64,000 nucleotides of DNA from Hesseltinella vesiculosa (taxonomy: Eukaryota; Mucoromycota; Mucoromycetes; Mucorales; Cunninghamellaceae). Positions 11,631 through 24,195 of the stretch are shown piece after piece. Below the pieces are notes generated by a model. It saw nothing but the letters and a program-made list of their open reading frames with translations, ran no database searches and had not been told where the DNA came from. Each line of letters begins with the position of its first letter. Position 1 is the first letter of the stretch. The stretch covers positions 62,001 through 126,000 of the forward strand of contig MCGT01000024.1 of the NCBI GenBank assembly GCA_002104935.1. Reading direction: 5' to 3'. A program made the position numbers and the translations under genes.

Positions 11631-11727
11631 ATTATGGAGGTTGATATGATCAAATAAATAAAAAAATGGGTGCAAAAGGGAAAGTAAAATGGCAAAAAAA
11701 AAAAAAAAAAGAGAGAGAACAGAGGGT

Positions 11728-14700
11728 CTATGACTTGATACAGGAACCAGGTAATGGTTTGGAGGAACAGCCAGTGGCAGGGGTCAAGGTGCCAGAAGGG
11801 GTAGGGGCAGTGCTTCGGTTGTGGGCCATATGGGCCTTGACCAAATGACCAGCGGCGAGGGCAGCACACAAGCTCAGTTCACCGGCCATGACGGCGGCGC
11901 AGATGATACGAGCAAGTTGTTGGGCATTTTTACCGGGTTCAGTAGGATGAGGGCCACGGACGCCGAGAAGATCGAGCATGGCTTGTTGAGGAGGAAGGAT
12001 GGTGCCGCCACCGATGGTGCCGACTTCGATGCTAGGCATGGTACAGGAGATGTGAAGGTCGCCATCGATGTTCTTCATAAGGGTGATACAGTTGGAGCTT
12101 TCGACGTTCTGAGCAGGGTCTTGGCCGGTGGCGAGGTAGACAGCGGTAAGGATATTGGCAGCATGAGCATTGAATCCACCGATGGAGCCGGCCATGGCAC
12201 TTCCGATCAAGTTCTTGCTGATGTTGAGCTCGACCAAGGCCGCGACCGTGGTCTTGAGCACCTTTTCGACGATGGGGCCGGGAATAAAGGCTTCGGCGAC
12301 AACGGATTTGCCGCGACCTTCGATCCAGTTAATGGCGGCAGGTTTCTTGTCAGTACAGTAGTTGCCGGAGAGCGAGATGATTTGCATGGTAGGGAAGCGG
12401 TCTTGCAGGGCAGCCATGGCTTTTTCACAGCCCTTGGAGATCATGTTCATGCCCATGGCGTCGCCGGTGGTGGTGGCAAAGCGGATGTACACCAGTTTAC
12501 CGGCCAAGGCGACCTTGAGGCTGCGGACACGGGCAAAGCGGGAGGTGCTGTTGAAGGCTTCGGTCAAGACACGCTTGCCGTCGCCGTGGTCGACCCATTG
12601 CTTGCATTCGGCCGCCATCATGGCAGAGGGGAATTCGACACAGGGGCCACGGGTCATGCCATCGGCGGTCACGACGGTTTGAGCACCGCCACCAGCATTG
12701 ATGGCCTTGCAGCCGCGGGCAGCAGAAGCGACGAGACAGCCTTCGGTGGTGGCCATGGGGATGTGGATCATGTTGCCGTCGATGTTCATGGGGCCGGCAA
12801 TGCCGACGGGCAGAGGTAGGTAACCGATGACGTTTTCACAGCAGGCGCCCATGACCTTTTCGTATTGGTAGTTGACAAAAGGTAAGGCGCTGGCTTCGAG
12901 GGTCTTGGTGATAGAGCTACGGGAGATCAGAGCGCGGCGGATGACCACGGCACGTTCAAGGTCGCCCAGGACCTTTTCCAAAGCATAAGGAGCCAGCTTG
13001 CCGGCTTGAACAAGACGGATGACTTCTTCATCGGCAAGGACGTCGGGGGTGGCTAGCAGCGCGTGGGTTTCATCCAAGGAGCGGTTTTGGTCGGTCACGG
13101 TGGGACGGCGGCGGCGGGACACGTGGGATGACGAGCGGGCAGGACGGACCAGGGTGACGGGGGCTGGTGGAGCGGCAACGACAGGTTTGGTGGGCTCGAC
13201 AGGTTTGGGTTGCCGGGCCATCTTGAACAGGTAGGTGTTGAGGAAGATGGAGACAAAGAGACCGAGGGTAAGGAGCTTGCTGATGACAGGGTGTTGGACA
13301 AAGCGGCCGGCGATAGACATGATGTCTTCCAAGGGGGACAGCATAAAGGCAGGCACCAGGTCCATTGGGGAGGAGGCAACGTGGAAGGGCAATGGAGGGA
13401 ATACTTCGACCTTGATAGGCATGTTGGCCAAAGGACCAGAGCGATGTTGTTGCAGCAGGTGCTGCAGCACGCCAGCCACGTTGGTGTCTTCAATATTGAC
13501 TTGGGGAGCTTGGAAGGTTGAGCAAATGTTGAAGATATGCATGCTTACAAAACCGACGATCTGTTTTGAAAAAAAAGGTGAGCCCTACATGTCCTTGAAC
13601 TCTTTTCACTTCTCGGACCAGGGTCCTCTTCCCCCCTCATTGCCTACCATGAGGAGTTTGACACGGCCAATCATAGGACCTTCGGATTTGTCTTGCTGGG
13701 AGGGGGTGGCGGATTGGTCATCGGTGAAGGCCTTGATGAAGGAGCGACCGATGCTGGTGGCAGACGTAGGGGTGGTGGTGGCGGGTTGGATGGGATCCGC
13801 TTTGATAGGGGTGCCGCCATTCACTTGGCGCATACGCAGAAGCTAAAAATGAGCGGTGAGGTAAAAAAAAAAAAAAAAAAGCAAGTGGAGTCAGCGATGA
13901 CGCATCCTATTTTTTTTTTTTTTTTTTTGGATGTACCTCGAGTTTCATGGTGAGGACGGCGGTATACCAAGTGAAGAGCAAGATAAAGTCATAGGTCAAG
14001 AGCAAGGCACTGAGCAGGCAGAATTCCCGGAGGCCATGCATACCGGACTTTGCGCCGAGGACCAAGACGACGATTTCCATAAAGCAATCACGGGCCAAGG
14101 GTAAGGCCAGGGCATCGACAGCGCGCATCACGGTGTGGCGGATGTCTTGTTTAGCCTTATCATCCTTGTGAAATTGCAAAGCTCGCTTGGTCAATTTGAT
14201 AGGACGTTCAAAACCGATGGTGACGGCCAAGAAAGGAATAGCTTCACTATGGAGGGAAAATGCAAAGGTGAGGCCAAGGAAGAAAAAAAAAAAAAAAACT
14301 TACGCCAAAACATCGGGTGACACGTTGATGCCCAAGGCATTGACTGTCAATAAAGAAAGCATAAAAGCGATGAAGCCATTCAGCACAACGGCGGTGGCTA
14401 AATTGAAAAAAAAAGAGAGGATTTGTGTGAGAAAAAAAAAAGAGAGGGTGCATAACCGGTTTTCTTTGTTTCCCACTTTACCCAGGGTATATCTAGATCC
14501 GAGACCACGCATGTTGATGTACAAAGAAACAAAGGTGCCAATCATCATCAAGTAGCCTGCAAGGACAACAATGATATCGAGCTTATCAGCGACATCCAAC
14601 AGTTCCTTGATGCGTGTGACAATGTTGCGCGACACGATAAACAACCACACAAACAGGTTTTCTTGCAGCTGAGACGAGTTGGAGTAGGAGACGAGGTCAC

Positions 14701-15376
14701 CAGGGGCAAGGGTGGCTACGCGATGGGTCCAGAGGTCGGCGAGATAGCGATGGGCTTTGGTAGAAGCATTAAAGGCATAGGACAGGGTCATGGAGGAGGC
14801 GTCGGTCCATTGATGGGAGCTTTGCAAGTGAGTGAGCCAGTGTTGATCCGAGGCAAGGCGTTGGAGGTCATGGTGCCAGAAATCGGTAGGGGAGGGGGCA
14901 AAACAGACATTGTCGGTAGGTTTGTAGCAGAGGTCTTTTGTGTAAACAAATTGTTTTTCCGAGACAGATTCATCAGGCACGTAAATGCTGTTTTCGATGA
15001 ATTGCTGGAAACGAACGATAGACATCACGGTGGCCTTGCTGAGGACATTGCCCCGTTGAGGATCGGATACTTGGATTTGTTTGAGCTGGATATGCAGGGC
15101 ATCTTGGTCATCGGACAGAGGTTGGGTGGAGAAGTGCAAGTCTTGAGATGAAGCATAGACGGTGGTAGGGTATAGACGGGTGACTGTGCCATAGAACAAA
15201 TCAGACGATCTTGCCATGTTATACAGGGAAAAGTAACAAAAGGACCCAAACACAAGCACGGCCACCATCAGTTCCAAAGGGTTCCGGGAGGCAAGCATGG
15301 CTGCATGATGCACGCCTCGACCAAACACACTCGATGCTGATTGAAAGGCGGTTGTTTTAGTTCGACCAGGGACCAT
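11728..15376 (-). CDS. HMG1: 3-hydroxy-3-methylglutaryl-CoA reductase (HMG-CoA reductase)
   Basis: Rate-limiting enzyme of the mevalonate pathway: reduces HMG-CoA to mevalonate with NADPH, for sterols, prenyl groups and carotenoids. 1108 aa; exons in transcript order 15376-14482, 14397-14304, 14246-13937, 13842-13648, 13560-11728. The N-terminal half is a multi-span ER anchor with a sterol-sensing-like part (residues ~285-520, [19 protein letters not shown] and [13 protein letters not shown]). The catalytic domain (~660-1090) shows [54 protein letters not shown] and the catalytic histidine in HMAHNRS near the C-terminus. The start ATG (MVPGRTK) follows an A/T-rich leader; the frame stays open further upstream but is low complexity there. 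The family call is secure. Confidence 0.97.
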
Positions 15377-16364
15377 CTTTTTTTTTTTTTCTTGATTCAG
15401 ATGCCAGGGCAAAACGTTTTTTTTTTCTCTCTTTTCTAGTTGTTGAATGAGGTTAAAAGAAAGAGATCGTTGTTGTTGAGAACAACTGTTATCGGAAAAA
15501 TAAAAGGGAAAAAAAAAAAGGGAAAAAGATGTCGATGGATTGGAAAAGTAAAAAAGGGACAACTTGAAAGAAAAACCAAATAAAAAAGAAAGATAAAAAA
15601 AGCTCTTCTAATAGGCGGCGATGAAATGTTTGTGCAACCACGCCGGGCGGCACTCATCACAGCAAATCACCTCTCGATCCTTGTTTTAGTGCCACTTTCA
15701 GCAGCAGCAGCCAAAAAGAAATGGCCTGGAGAGCAGGATGCAGGACGGTGGGGGAACTGGAAAGGAAGGGCCATCGCCAAGCCCCCCACCCGACCATTTT
15801 CCATGACTGGAGCCCCTCACCGCCATTCTTTGACGAGACCTTTTTTGTGGCACCCTTGCGGCTCTCAGAAAATCGGAAATGATCACATGATCGTTCAAAG
15901 AAATGAAGGAGTTGGAAAATGTTTTCACTGCAAAAAGGAGGGAACAGGGGCAAGACGTGACTGAGGAGGATGATTGGCCGATGGGCGGGCCAATGATGAG
16001 GTGGCTCAAAAAAAAAAGGGAAAATTCCTTTGCGGCGCGTGACACGACATGTTCGCATGAAACAAAAAAACGATTTCAAGGGGAAACAGAGTTGTTTTTC
16101 CTTTCCGTTTGCCGATCCCTCTCATCATGCCCCTATTTTTATTAATCTTTTGGAAAAAAGGGGATTTTATTTGTCCTTTTTGACACTCACATATTCTTTG
16201 CTGTCTTAAAATCCTTTTTTTTTTTTAGCTCTCCTTATTTTCCTTCATTGATTGAAAACCGTCGCCTCATTTTTCTATCGTTCTTTTTTTTTTGTTTTCT
16301 TTTCGTCCTTTTTTCTCTCTTTTTTCTATTTATGTACTATAACTAGACTTGTTGTTTATATGTG
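15377..16364. promoter_or_regulatory. Divergent promoter region between HMG1 and the PUF gene
   Basis: 988 bases separate the start codons of HMG1 (-) and the Pumilio-type gene (+), so both promoters must lie here. T-rich and A-rich tracts flank a more balanced core at about 15620-15960. No convincing TATA box or sterol element could be assigned by eye. Confidence 0.5.
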
Positions 16365-19352
16365 ATGGAACGAGAAAAATTATTTGAAGTAGATCCTTAC
16401 GGTGTGATTGCCGAACATCGTGACCCTTCGTTATTGTCTTCTTCCGACAGTTTGCCTACCACGTCTCAAGCATCGTATTCATTACCAGGTTCACGTCGTA
16501 ACTCTACCGATGCCGAAGATACATCTTTATTGGAAGCCTTTGATTGTAAACTGAAGCTGCAGCCTGAACAAGACTTGCCTCATCGATCCATGAGCGTTGA
16601 TGAAACGGCTTTGAAGCATAAACTACGCATCGGTTCAACCACGGCTCCTTCTTCTGACCAGCGCTTTTTATTCGACCAAGAAAATGGTGAGAAGAAAAAA
16701 AAAAAAAAACTCCTTTTTTTTTCTCATCTCCTTCGATTTTATCAGCTCGCTCCAGACATCCTTATTTGAAACGTTATGGTGGATCCACAGAAACACTGTC
16801 TTCTTTTGCCCATGGCGACTATACTGGCTTTGTAATTCCATCCGGCTTCTTCTTCATTTTTTAAACTCACGCCTATTTCATAGTTCACCCCAGCACCTAA
16901 TGAACACTTGGATATGGTGTCTTCGCTACGAAAATCCGGAAATCGGCAGAACAAAAGCGTGGAGTCATTACGTAGTAAATCGTGGGCTCAATACCTGGAA
17001 AACACATCTCATCCCCTCATGTTACCCTCCACCACGTCCAGCCTCTTTGGTAACCAGCGGCGGTTCTCTTATGGATGGCCTACGCAGCTCCCGCCTGCTC
17101 CTTCCAGCTCCAAACCCACCGACGTCACCACCCCAACCACGCCTTCTGGTCACCTCCACCCGCATGATCCCGGTAATATGTCGCCTTCCATGATGGATCC
17201 ATCACTGTACCACGACTACCTCTCGTCCGCTGCCGACCGCCAACACCGTCTGACCACCTCCCATTCCTACTCGGACCTCCATGCCATTGCCCATGCCCAT
17301 AGCGCGGCCACGACCACTCGATCGGCCTCCACCTGCACCGCCTCGTCTGCCCATCACCATGACCTGTCGTCGGCTTATACCACCAGTCGACCGCCCTCTG
17401 CCTTGCAGCGCTACGACGACCTTGCCAGTAAAGACTCCCCTACCCTCGCTCTCTGCCCGCTCTATCAACAGTACGGCATGTGCACGTTAGAAGACAAATG
17501 CCCATATGTCCATACCAGCCCTTCCTTGGCCCTGTCCAGCTTCCATCTGCCCCCTTCCCCTCACCCTCTGTCCATGCCAACCTACCCTACTCTCCATCCT
17601 CAGCCATCTCTCCTTTATAATTCCACCCCCACCAACCCCTCCTCCTCCTCATTGTTCCCCTCCGGCAAACTTGCCAATGCACGCTACACGCCTCCTCCTT
17701 CCGCTGGCCCTCCCAGCACACCTGCTCCTCCTCCCTCCATCCTCAGCACGCCTCCCTCCTCGACCATGGTCACGCTCTTTGGTGACAACAAGGATCTCGA
17801 TCGCCAAGCCTTGATGACGCCACGTCGATCGCTCGTGGATCCTGAAGCCAGCCGTTTCTCAGGTGCCAAACTCGAAGATTTCCAAGGCAAACTCTATGAC
17901 CTCTGCAAAGACCACAACGGCTGTCGTTTTCTACAAAAGAAGCTCGAAGATCCCAATGGCCAGTACCTCCAGTCTATCTTTGATGAAATCCACCCTCACT
18001 TTGTGGAATTGATGACAGGTAATTTAAGGGGAAAACAATCCTGTCAAAAAGGGAGACCCAAAAAGAGGGCTCGGAGGTGCAAAGAAGGGGGTCCATCGCC
18101 ATGGAAAAAAAAAAAAGGAGTGAGAATGATCTGGGTACCTAACCTTTTCTTATTAGATCCCTTTGGGAATTATCTGTGCCAAAAGCTGGTGGAGCGATGT
18201 AATGATAGCCAACGAACAGCCATTGTCGACACCATCGCACCCCATTTATTGCAGATCTGTCTCAGCATGCATGGCACACGCGCCATCCAGAAATTAATTG
18301 AATACCTGTCGTCGGCTCATCAAATCAAAACCATCACCAACGCCTTGCATCCCAGCGTTGTTGCCCTCATCAAGGACCTCAATGGCAACCACGTCATCCA
18401 GAAATGCCTCCACTGTCTTTCCTCTGAACATAATCAATTTATCTATGACATTGTCAGTGAAAACTGCATCGAAGTGTCTACTCATCGCCATGGTTGCTGT
18501 GTTCTCCAACGCTGCATTGATCACGCGGTAGAAACCCAAAAGGTAAATGAAAAAAAAGTAGGGAGGCCGAGTTTTTTTTTAATTTTTTTTTGAATGTTGC
18601 AGAATCAATTGGTGCAAGTGGTCACCCATCATGCTTTACCATTGGTGCAAGACCCTTTTGGTAACTATGTGGTGCAGTATGTTTTGGATCTTGGAGAAGT
18701 GCAATATTCCGATGGCCTGGTCCGTCGCCTCATTGAACATGTGTGTGATCTGTCTGTGCAAAAATTTAGCTCCAATGTGATCGAAAAGGTTTGTCTCGCA
18801 TGAGAAAACCACCCTTTTCTTTTGCTCACCTTTCTCATCTTAGTGCATCCGTGTCTCTGAACCAGAAACTCGCCGTGCCCTGATCGATGAACTGATCAAC
18901 CAGTCAAACATGGAGAAACTCCTTCGCGATTCTTTTGCTAATTACGTGATACAGACCTGTTTGGACTATGCCGATCAAGATCAAAAAGCTCAGGTACCAT
19001 AGATCTCACCCCTCTACCCATCCGTGCTCATCGCCCTTCTCTTTCTCACTAGCTGGTGGATCGCATCCGTCCTCATTTGGCATCGATCCGCAGCACCCCC
19101 TATGGCAAGCGTATCCACAGCAAGATCCAACGTGAGCAACAGCAATCGCGCTATGCTCAACGCCAGCAGCACCATCATCATCATCATTTGCATTATCATT
19201 CGCCTCCCACCTTGCGCACGTCGTCTTCAGCCACCACCACCAACTCCTTGCCCTCCTTCCATCCCACCTATCAGGACGATACCAACATGCCTTCGGCCAC
19301 GTTGCAGTACAACTTGCTCGGCAACACCCACCCTCTTTACCCATTCCCATAA
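16365..19352 (+). CDS. Pumilio/PUF RNA-binding protein with a CCCH zinc finger
   Basis: 854 aa; exons 16365-16686, 16746-16831, 16884-18018, 18157-18542, 18603-18788, 18844-18993, 19053-19352. PUF proteins bind 3' UTRs and repress or localise mRNAs. Eight helical repeats (~464-780) carry base-reading triads: HNGCRFLQ, FGNYLCQ, HGTRAIQ, NGNHVIQ, HGCCVLQ, FGNYVVQ, FSSNVIE, FANYVIQ. By the known code (repeat 8 first) this predicts UGUA followed by a U/A-rich tail, as for Puf3 and Pumilio. Repeat 5 has Cys where Arg usually stacks. At ~327-350 a CCCH finger is visible (CPLYQQYGMCTLEDKCPYVH; spacing 8-5-3), embedded in a Ser/Pro/His-rich region. The C-tail is His- and Ser-rich. The intron at 18019-18156 is open in frame, but DPFGNY is restored only by splicing. 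Confidence 0.93.
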
Positions 19353-19646
19353 ATACCCCCCTCACTTCATACTTCCATGAGTGTCTCTCCTGATCTTTTT
19401 TTTTTCCTTGTCCCCCTTTCCCCCCTTCCCATTGCTTTCCATTTCACATAATCCCTTTTTTCCACTTTTGTTTTTATTTTTATTTTCATATTTGCCTTGG
19501 TTGTGTATTATCAGTCTTCCCTCGTCTTTTTATTCTAGCCTGGATGCTTGATTATTGACCCACTTGAAGCAATCAAGTCTTTTGAATCTCCCCGAACCTT
19601 CCATCCGTTCACCTACTATTGCCTCTGACACGATCCCTTACTCTGT

Positions 19647-19687
<41 letters not shown>

Positions 19688-21420
19688 CCTTTGTTGTTTT
19701 TATGTTGTAGCTACAACTTTTTCTTGATACAATTGTTTCATTGTTGATTGCCTCCTTCCCTCCAACTACACTTATTCCCCTCCCCTCGTTCTCTGATGGT
19801 TCTTGTTGTTTTTTTCTATCTCTTTCCAACTTGTTTTTTATTTTTTCCAATGTTATTGTTATTTTTACGTGTCATCTCTGTTGTTTCTACTCCCTTTTAT
19901 TATTTTTTGTCATGAAAATCCTTATTAAAATAGGCCAACGCGTCCGCACTTGTGCTTGACCTTGCTGTTTTAAATAATGTGACTTTTCAGCTCCTCCTTT
20001 TTTTCTTCTTCCAAATGCATGCATAAGAAGAGGATCATCTTACACAAAAATAACAAATGCATAGATTGTCTGCAGCTCTTTTGTCCAGGGCTGTCTCGAT
20101 CGGGCTTCTCTAAAGAGACAACCTTTTTTGTTGGGACTTTGGTCCATTGAGCCAAGTCGTAGCCAGGAAAGGTGCTAAAAAAATGAGTGTCTGCAGGTTG
20201 AGTAGATTGTCCTTCTGCTGTCACCTTTCTGCGCGCCAACTCCACCCTTTTTCACAATCGCGCCCTGCAATACTGGCAAGAAGTCGTCGGTGACTTTGCC
20301 AGACGGATATTGAAGGCTGGTGTGTGCCATCGGATTCCTCCGGTGAACCCGACCTCCTCGGCCACAAATGTCAGCTTGGCAACCTCCCTGTGCATGCTCT
20401 ATGCTTTGTCAGTCTAGGTCTGTGCTTGCACTCAAGGCTGTGTTTCACCATGTGCCATTTGCTTGCAAAATTTGGGGTGAATCGCTTTTGGATGAATAAG
20501 GTTGGGGCCGTCTGTTTGAACAGATATGAGCGCATGAAAAAAGTGAGGCTATACTAAGCATAGGCATAGACACAACAAAAAAAAGGTGCAAGTAAAAAAA
20601 ACAAAAGGGTAGGAATGCTGCAGTAATGAACGGAAGAAAAGGTTCAGTAGGATATTTTGAAAGGAGGCGCCTTTTTTCCCTCTTTGTATTGGTTGGACGT
20701 CAGGCTACCACGTCCCTGTTTTACTTTGTCCTTAAACGAACAGAACAGTGGATGAGTGAGGCATATGAGAATATCTCAAGTTGTGTTACCAGGGCAATTT
20801 GAAGGTCTTTGATGCGTGTGCATGGTAACCAACCCGCTGCTGGTTGCTGAGCCTGTTTAGAATGGACTTCTTTTCGAGTTCCCGCTTTGCTATCGGAGTG
20901 CATCCTGCCTGCCTTTCAGCGTTTGCTTCTCGATTGATAAAGAGCTGACAGGGTTGATAAAAAGGCGAGCTTCAAACTCCACAAAAGCAAAATCACACTC
21001 TCTCGCATAACCTCACCTCACTTTTGGTAGCCTTGGTCTTGGCGGTGTGACATCTGCTGCTCGCGGTTTGGTGTTAGGTGAAGTCGACGTAGGAGACACA
21101 GCAAATAACGGGCCATCTTCTTGAAAGAGGGGCCAGGAATTAAATTCTTCATGTCAGTATCCAATTTGGTATTGCAGGTAGTATGCTAGGTGGCTGTCAC
21201 TAGCTGGTCATGTTGGAGTCCAAATAGCATCGAGATAGGTCCATACCGGATGCTTTAGGTGTGAGCCTTTTCGAACACACCCATTGTGGCTCAGATGCTG
21301 ATATGAGCTTTGCCGCAGATTGGTTACGACAAGCAAATTGGGCAAACTCCATTTTTTTTTTCAACGACCTTGCAAAAAGTAAAAAAAAAAGTGCCGTTTT
21401 GGCTTTGAAAAATTTTACCA
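19353..21420. other. Intergenic, ~2 kb, start of the gene-poor region
   Basis: Includes the 3' flank of the PUF gene and an uninterrupted T run of about 36 bases ending at 19685. A minus-strand frame at 19970-20245 encodes 91 residues of mixed composition, with no recognised family and no splice support. The rest holds only short frames. Confidence 0.5.
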
Positions 21421-21429
21421 CCTGTCGCG

Positions 21430-22290
21430 TGTTCTTTTTTCGCTTTTTTTTTTTCTTCACTCATGGCAGACCTTGCCCTCTTCGAATGGGTAGTGCATCG
21501 CTTACCTGGTAACGATCTAATGCTGTTAAAATAAGAACCAAGTGCGCATAACATCTTCCAACCATGGCCAACGAAGACAAGAGCGGGAAAGATCGCAGGC
21601 GTGATCTACAAGCCCATGAAGTCCATTCCTGTCGTCTTGATCATCGTTATCTCCAGCATTACGTACAACATCTCTTCGCATTGCAAGCCATCTCGACACC
21701 ATCCCTTTATGATCGAACGCCGAAAAGAGGTTTGGGCAGAAACGTGCTATACCATCGACGCCAGATCTGTCAGCAACATCCTTGAGGCTCTCCCTTTGCC
21801 GCCGCTTGTGACCCTGTCTGCTTTTTTATCCGGGCGTCATCGGTCGCTTGCTGCTCGTCCTCTGAATCATGGCCTACCAATACTGCTCCGTTGTCTAACG
21901 CAGGTCGTGCGCGACAGCACTGCGAGGTAGCGAGTGGACGAAAGGCTCAATGCTGCACGTTCTATCCTCATGACACTCCAAGAAAGGCAAAGAGAATCTG
22001 TGTCGCTAAACCTGCCGCCCCCATACACAACGTCACCATCACTGGCTCCCCACGACAGCCAGACCCTCCAGTATGACCAATGGATTTTGTCAGCGAGCGT
22101 GTTCAGCTTCACAAGGAAACCACTGGGTCGACAAGGGCGTCTATACCATGGGCAGCAATTTACTCGTCAGGGAAAGAGCACGGCTTTTTCCAAGCATTCA
22201 ACAATGGAAACTCGATGCGCACCGCATGAGCGCATTAAAATCCTTTACATTCGTCGTCCAGTGCACTTGCCACTTCTTCACTCTCTTTCT
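21430..22290 (+). pseudogene. Decayed copy 1 of an unknown gene (partner at 31.5 kb)
   Basis: About 700 bases (from 21575) match 31590-32270, roughly 95% by eye in the first 300. In one frame the copy reads IYKPMKSIPVVLIIVISS (possible membrane helix), KEVWAETCYTIDARSV, LPPLVTLSAFLSGRH, then LRCLTQVVRDSTAR. It meets a TAG at about 21928 where the partner has CAG, and continues with LNAARSILMTLQERQRES. A one-base deletion near 22083 (ATGGATTTTGTC versus ATGGGCTTTTGTC) shifts the frame again. A block of about 100 bases after the shared CTTCACTCATGGCAGACC is absent from the partner. No family recognised. Splice sites are not evident, so it may be an intronless gene or a transposon gene. Confidence 0.55.
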
Positions 22291-22489
22291 GTTTAGCCTG
22301 AGACACATTTCTGATCTGCACCTTTTGCGCTACTTTTCACCAATAATCGGTAGACGCATTGTGTCATTTCTCCTGGTCAACGCGTATTTAATCATTTTCA
22401 AGTGTATGAAAAAGTCAAGTCAAGTTAGTGTGAAATCATTTTTAATGCAGACCCTCTAGCTCTTCTCTCTGGTGTCTAAGATAGGTACA

Positions 22490-22785
22490 GATTTAATCAA
22501 GATCATTTCTTAACATGTTTTATTGGTATGCAAAATTTGGGGAGAATTTGTGAAGTGTAAATTTGCACTGTGAGTGATTTTTTATCCGATTTCTTATTTT
22601 ATTTTAGCTGAGGAGTTGGAGATGGCAAAACGAAACTGTTCAAAAGTTGGCTGAGTAGCTTACATTATTCGACCTATTTTTTTCAAGGTCTTTATCATAA
22701 ATGCATTTCAGCTGATACAAAATTTCATATCGATTCAATCACTCCAAAGTGCAGTGTAGCAGTTGCTTTTTTTTTTTTTTTTGAT
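22490..22785 (+). repeat. Dispersed repeat family, copy B
   Basis: Shows the landmarks of copy A in the same order: GCAAAATTTGGGG, TTTGCACTGTGAG, CCGATTTCTTATTTTATTTT, AGTTGGCTGAGTAGC, ATCGATTCAATCACTCCAAA and a terminal run of 16 T. It lies about 200 bases downstream of decayed gene copy 1. Confidence 0.65.
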
Positions 22786-23721
22786 TCCTGACCTGTTAAT
22801 CAGCGTTTACTGGCCTGCATGCTAAAACGTAATCCAAATGTCGAAAGTCTAAAAACTATTTGCAAACTATTCCTATATTTACGTTTCTTCTTTCCATATC
22901 GTGCATGGTCCAGTGACGTCGATGCCTTGGCTCAGGGCAGGTCAAGAATATTGGTCATTGGAACGGTGCCACCTTTTGTTCCTGGAGACCAACTGCTTCA
23001 CCGGCACGCGCAAGAACGTGACTTTTTCTTCATCCATTTACACGGAATCATCATACGAAATACATACATGTGATTGGGAAGATCTGGAAAGTACTGATGG
23101 GGGATAATCAGCACACTTCCCTGTGCATAGCCGGCCAAGTATCATAAGCTTGCCGTTGAATCAGACCATTACTCCTTTATTTTCTGTGCTGGTGTGTGCG
23201 CCTTCTTCCCTAAAAGCTAACTCATTAGACCCCAGCGCTCACCGTTTGATACCTAATGTCTAGCTCACATCTCCATTTCATCGTGACTGTGGCAAAACAA
23301 GGGCTGAGCTGTTCTGGACTTGATTAGTCATGTTTTCTACAAATATATCCTCGCTACTTCGATCGTTTCTGTCGCATATGGGCCTGCAAAGAACAAGAAC
23401 ATCCTTTTAAGATCAGTTTCGTAATAAACTTTGTAGCTTTCACAATTGCCTTTCTTCAATGCAGATGCAATCGCCATGGATTCAGGTCGGCCGAAGACGG
23501 AAAGATGTAAGATCAACAAGATCTGTTGATTTCTTGGTGAGATCATTTGGCATTGCGACTAAAGTTGCTTTGCTTTTGTTGCTTTTGTATCGTTATTGTC
23601 AAAGGAGAGGCCATTAGCAGTAGGAGGACAGGAAAAAAAGAAAGAAACGAAGAGGTTCCAAGAAGAAAAAAAAACGCCGAACGAAAAGGAGGCTGAAAGA
23701 AAGGGAAGAGCGAAGCAGGAT

Positions 23722-23765
23722 TGGATATTTGATTAGCTCTGTTTGGAAATTCAACCGGCAATTTG
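23722..23765 (+). repeat. Short repeated module M1, copy 1
   Basis: Shares TTAGCTCTGTTTGGAAATT and a following AACCG(G)CAA with a second copy at about 25122-25160. Each copy stands a few hundred bases before a copy of module M2. Confidence 0.5.
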
Positions 23766-24112
23766 GTGGTACTGGTCTGTGCACAGCACAGCGATCATAA
23801 TCAACGTTCTAGGTTGCCATCCATCCAGAAAATCACTTCTTAGAACAAGAGCAAACGCCGGCCGACGCTTTAATGGTTCCGCAACATTCCCAGGCTTCTA
23901 AATGTCCTCGTTTCTCATCAGTTCCTACGTAAAGCAGCCCTATGAAAAATGAAAATCAAAAGGACAAGCTCCTTCCTTCGTTTCTTCTCTTTTTTTCTTA
24001 CCTTGGTGTACCTTCCCTTCGCTTAGACAGGTTTCCCTCGCTTGGTTGTGGTCTTTTTTTTTCCTCTCCCCCGAGGCATTTGTTTCTGTCGCACGCTTGA
24101 GCAGAAATCGAA

Positions 24113-24195
24113 AAGGGTATGTACGCCAGTTACCTCCACGTAGTCACACCTGGGTAACCAACTTTTTAGTTGGGCTAGACACTGGCACTTTTTTA
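24113..24195 (+). repeat. Short repeated module M2, copy 1
   Basis: Core CCACGTAGTCACACCTGGGT within a segment of about 75 bases that begins GGGTATGTACGCCA and ends in GGGCTAGACACTGGCA. Related copies lie at about 25378 and 25741. Confidence 0.55.

Noticed and set aside
11821..12819. 332-codon + strand frame inside HMG1
   Set aside because: Antisense shadow of the conserved catalytic exon; Gly/Asp/His-rich composition and no family.
11728..19352. HMG1 and PUF gene as part of a biosynthetic gene cluster
   Set aside because: No terpene cyclase, prenyltransferase, P450 or cluster regulator lies nearby; housekeeping genes surround them.
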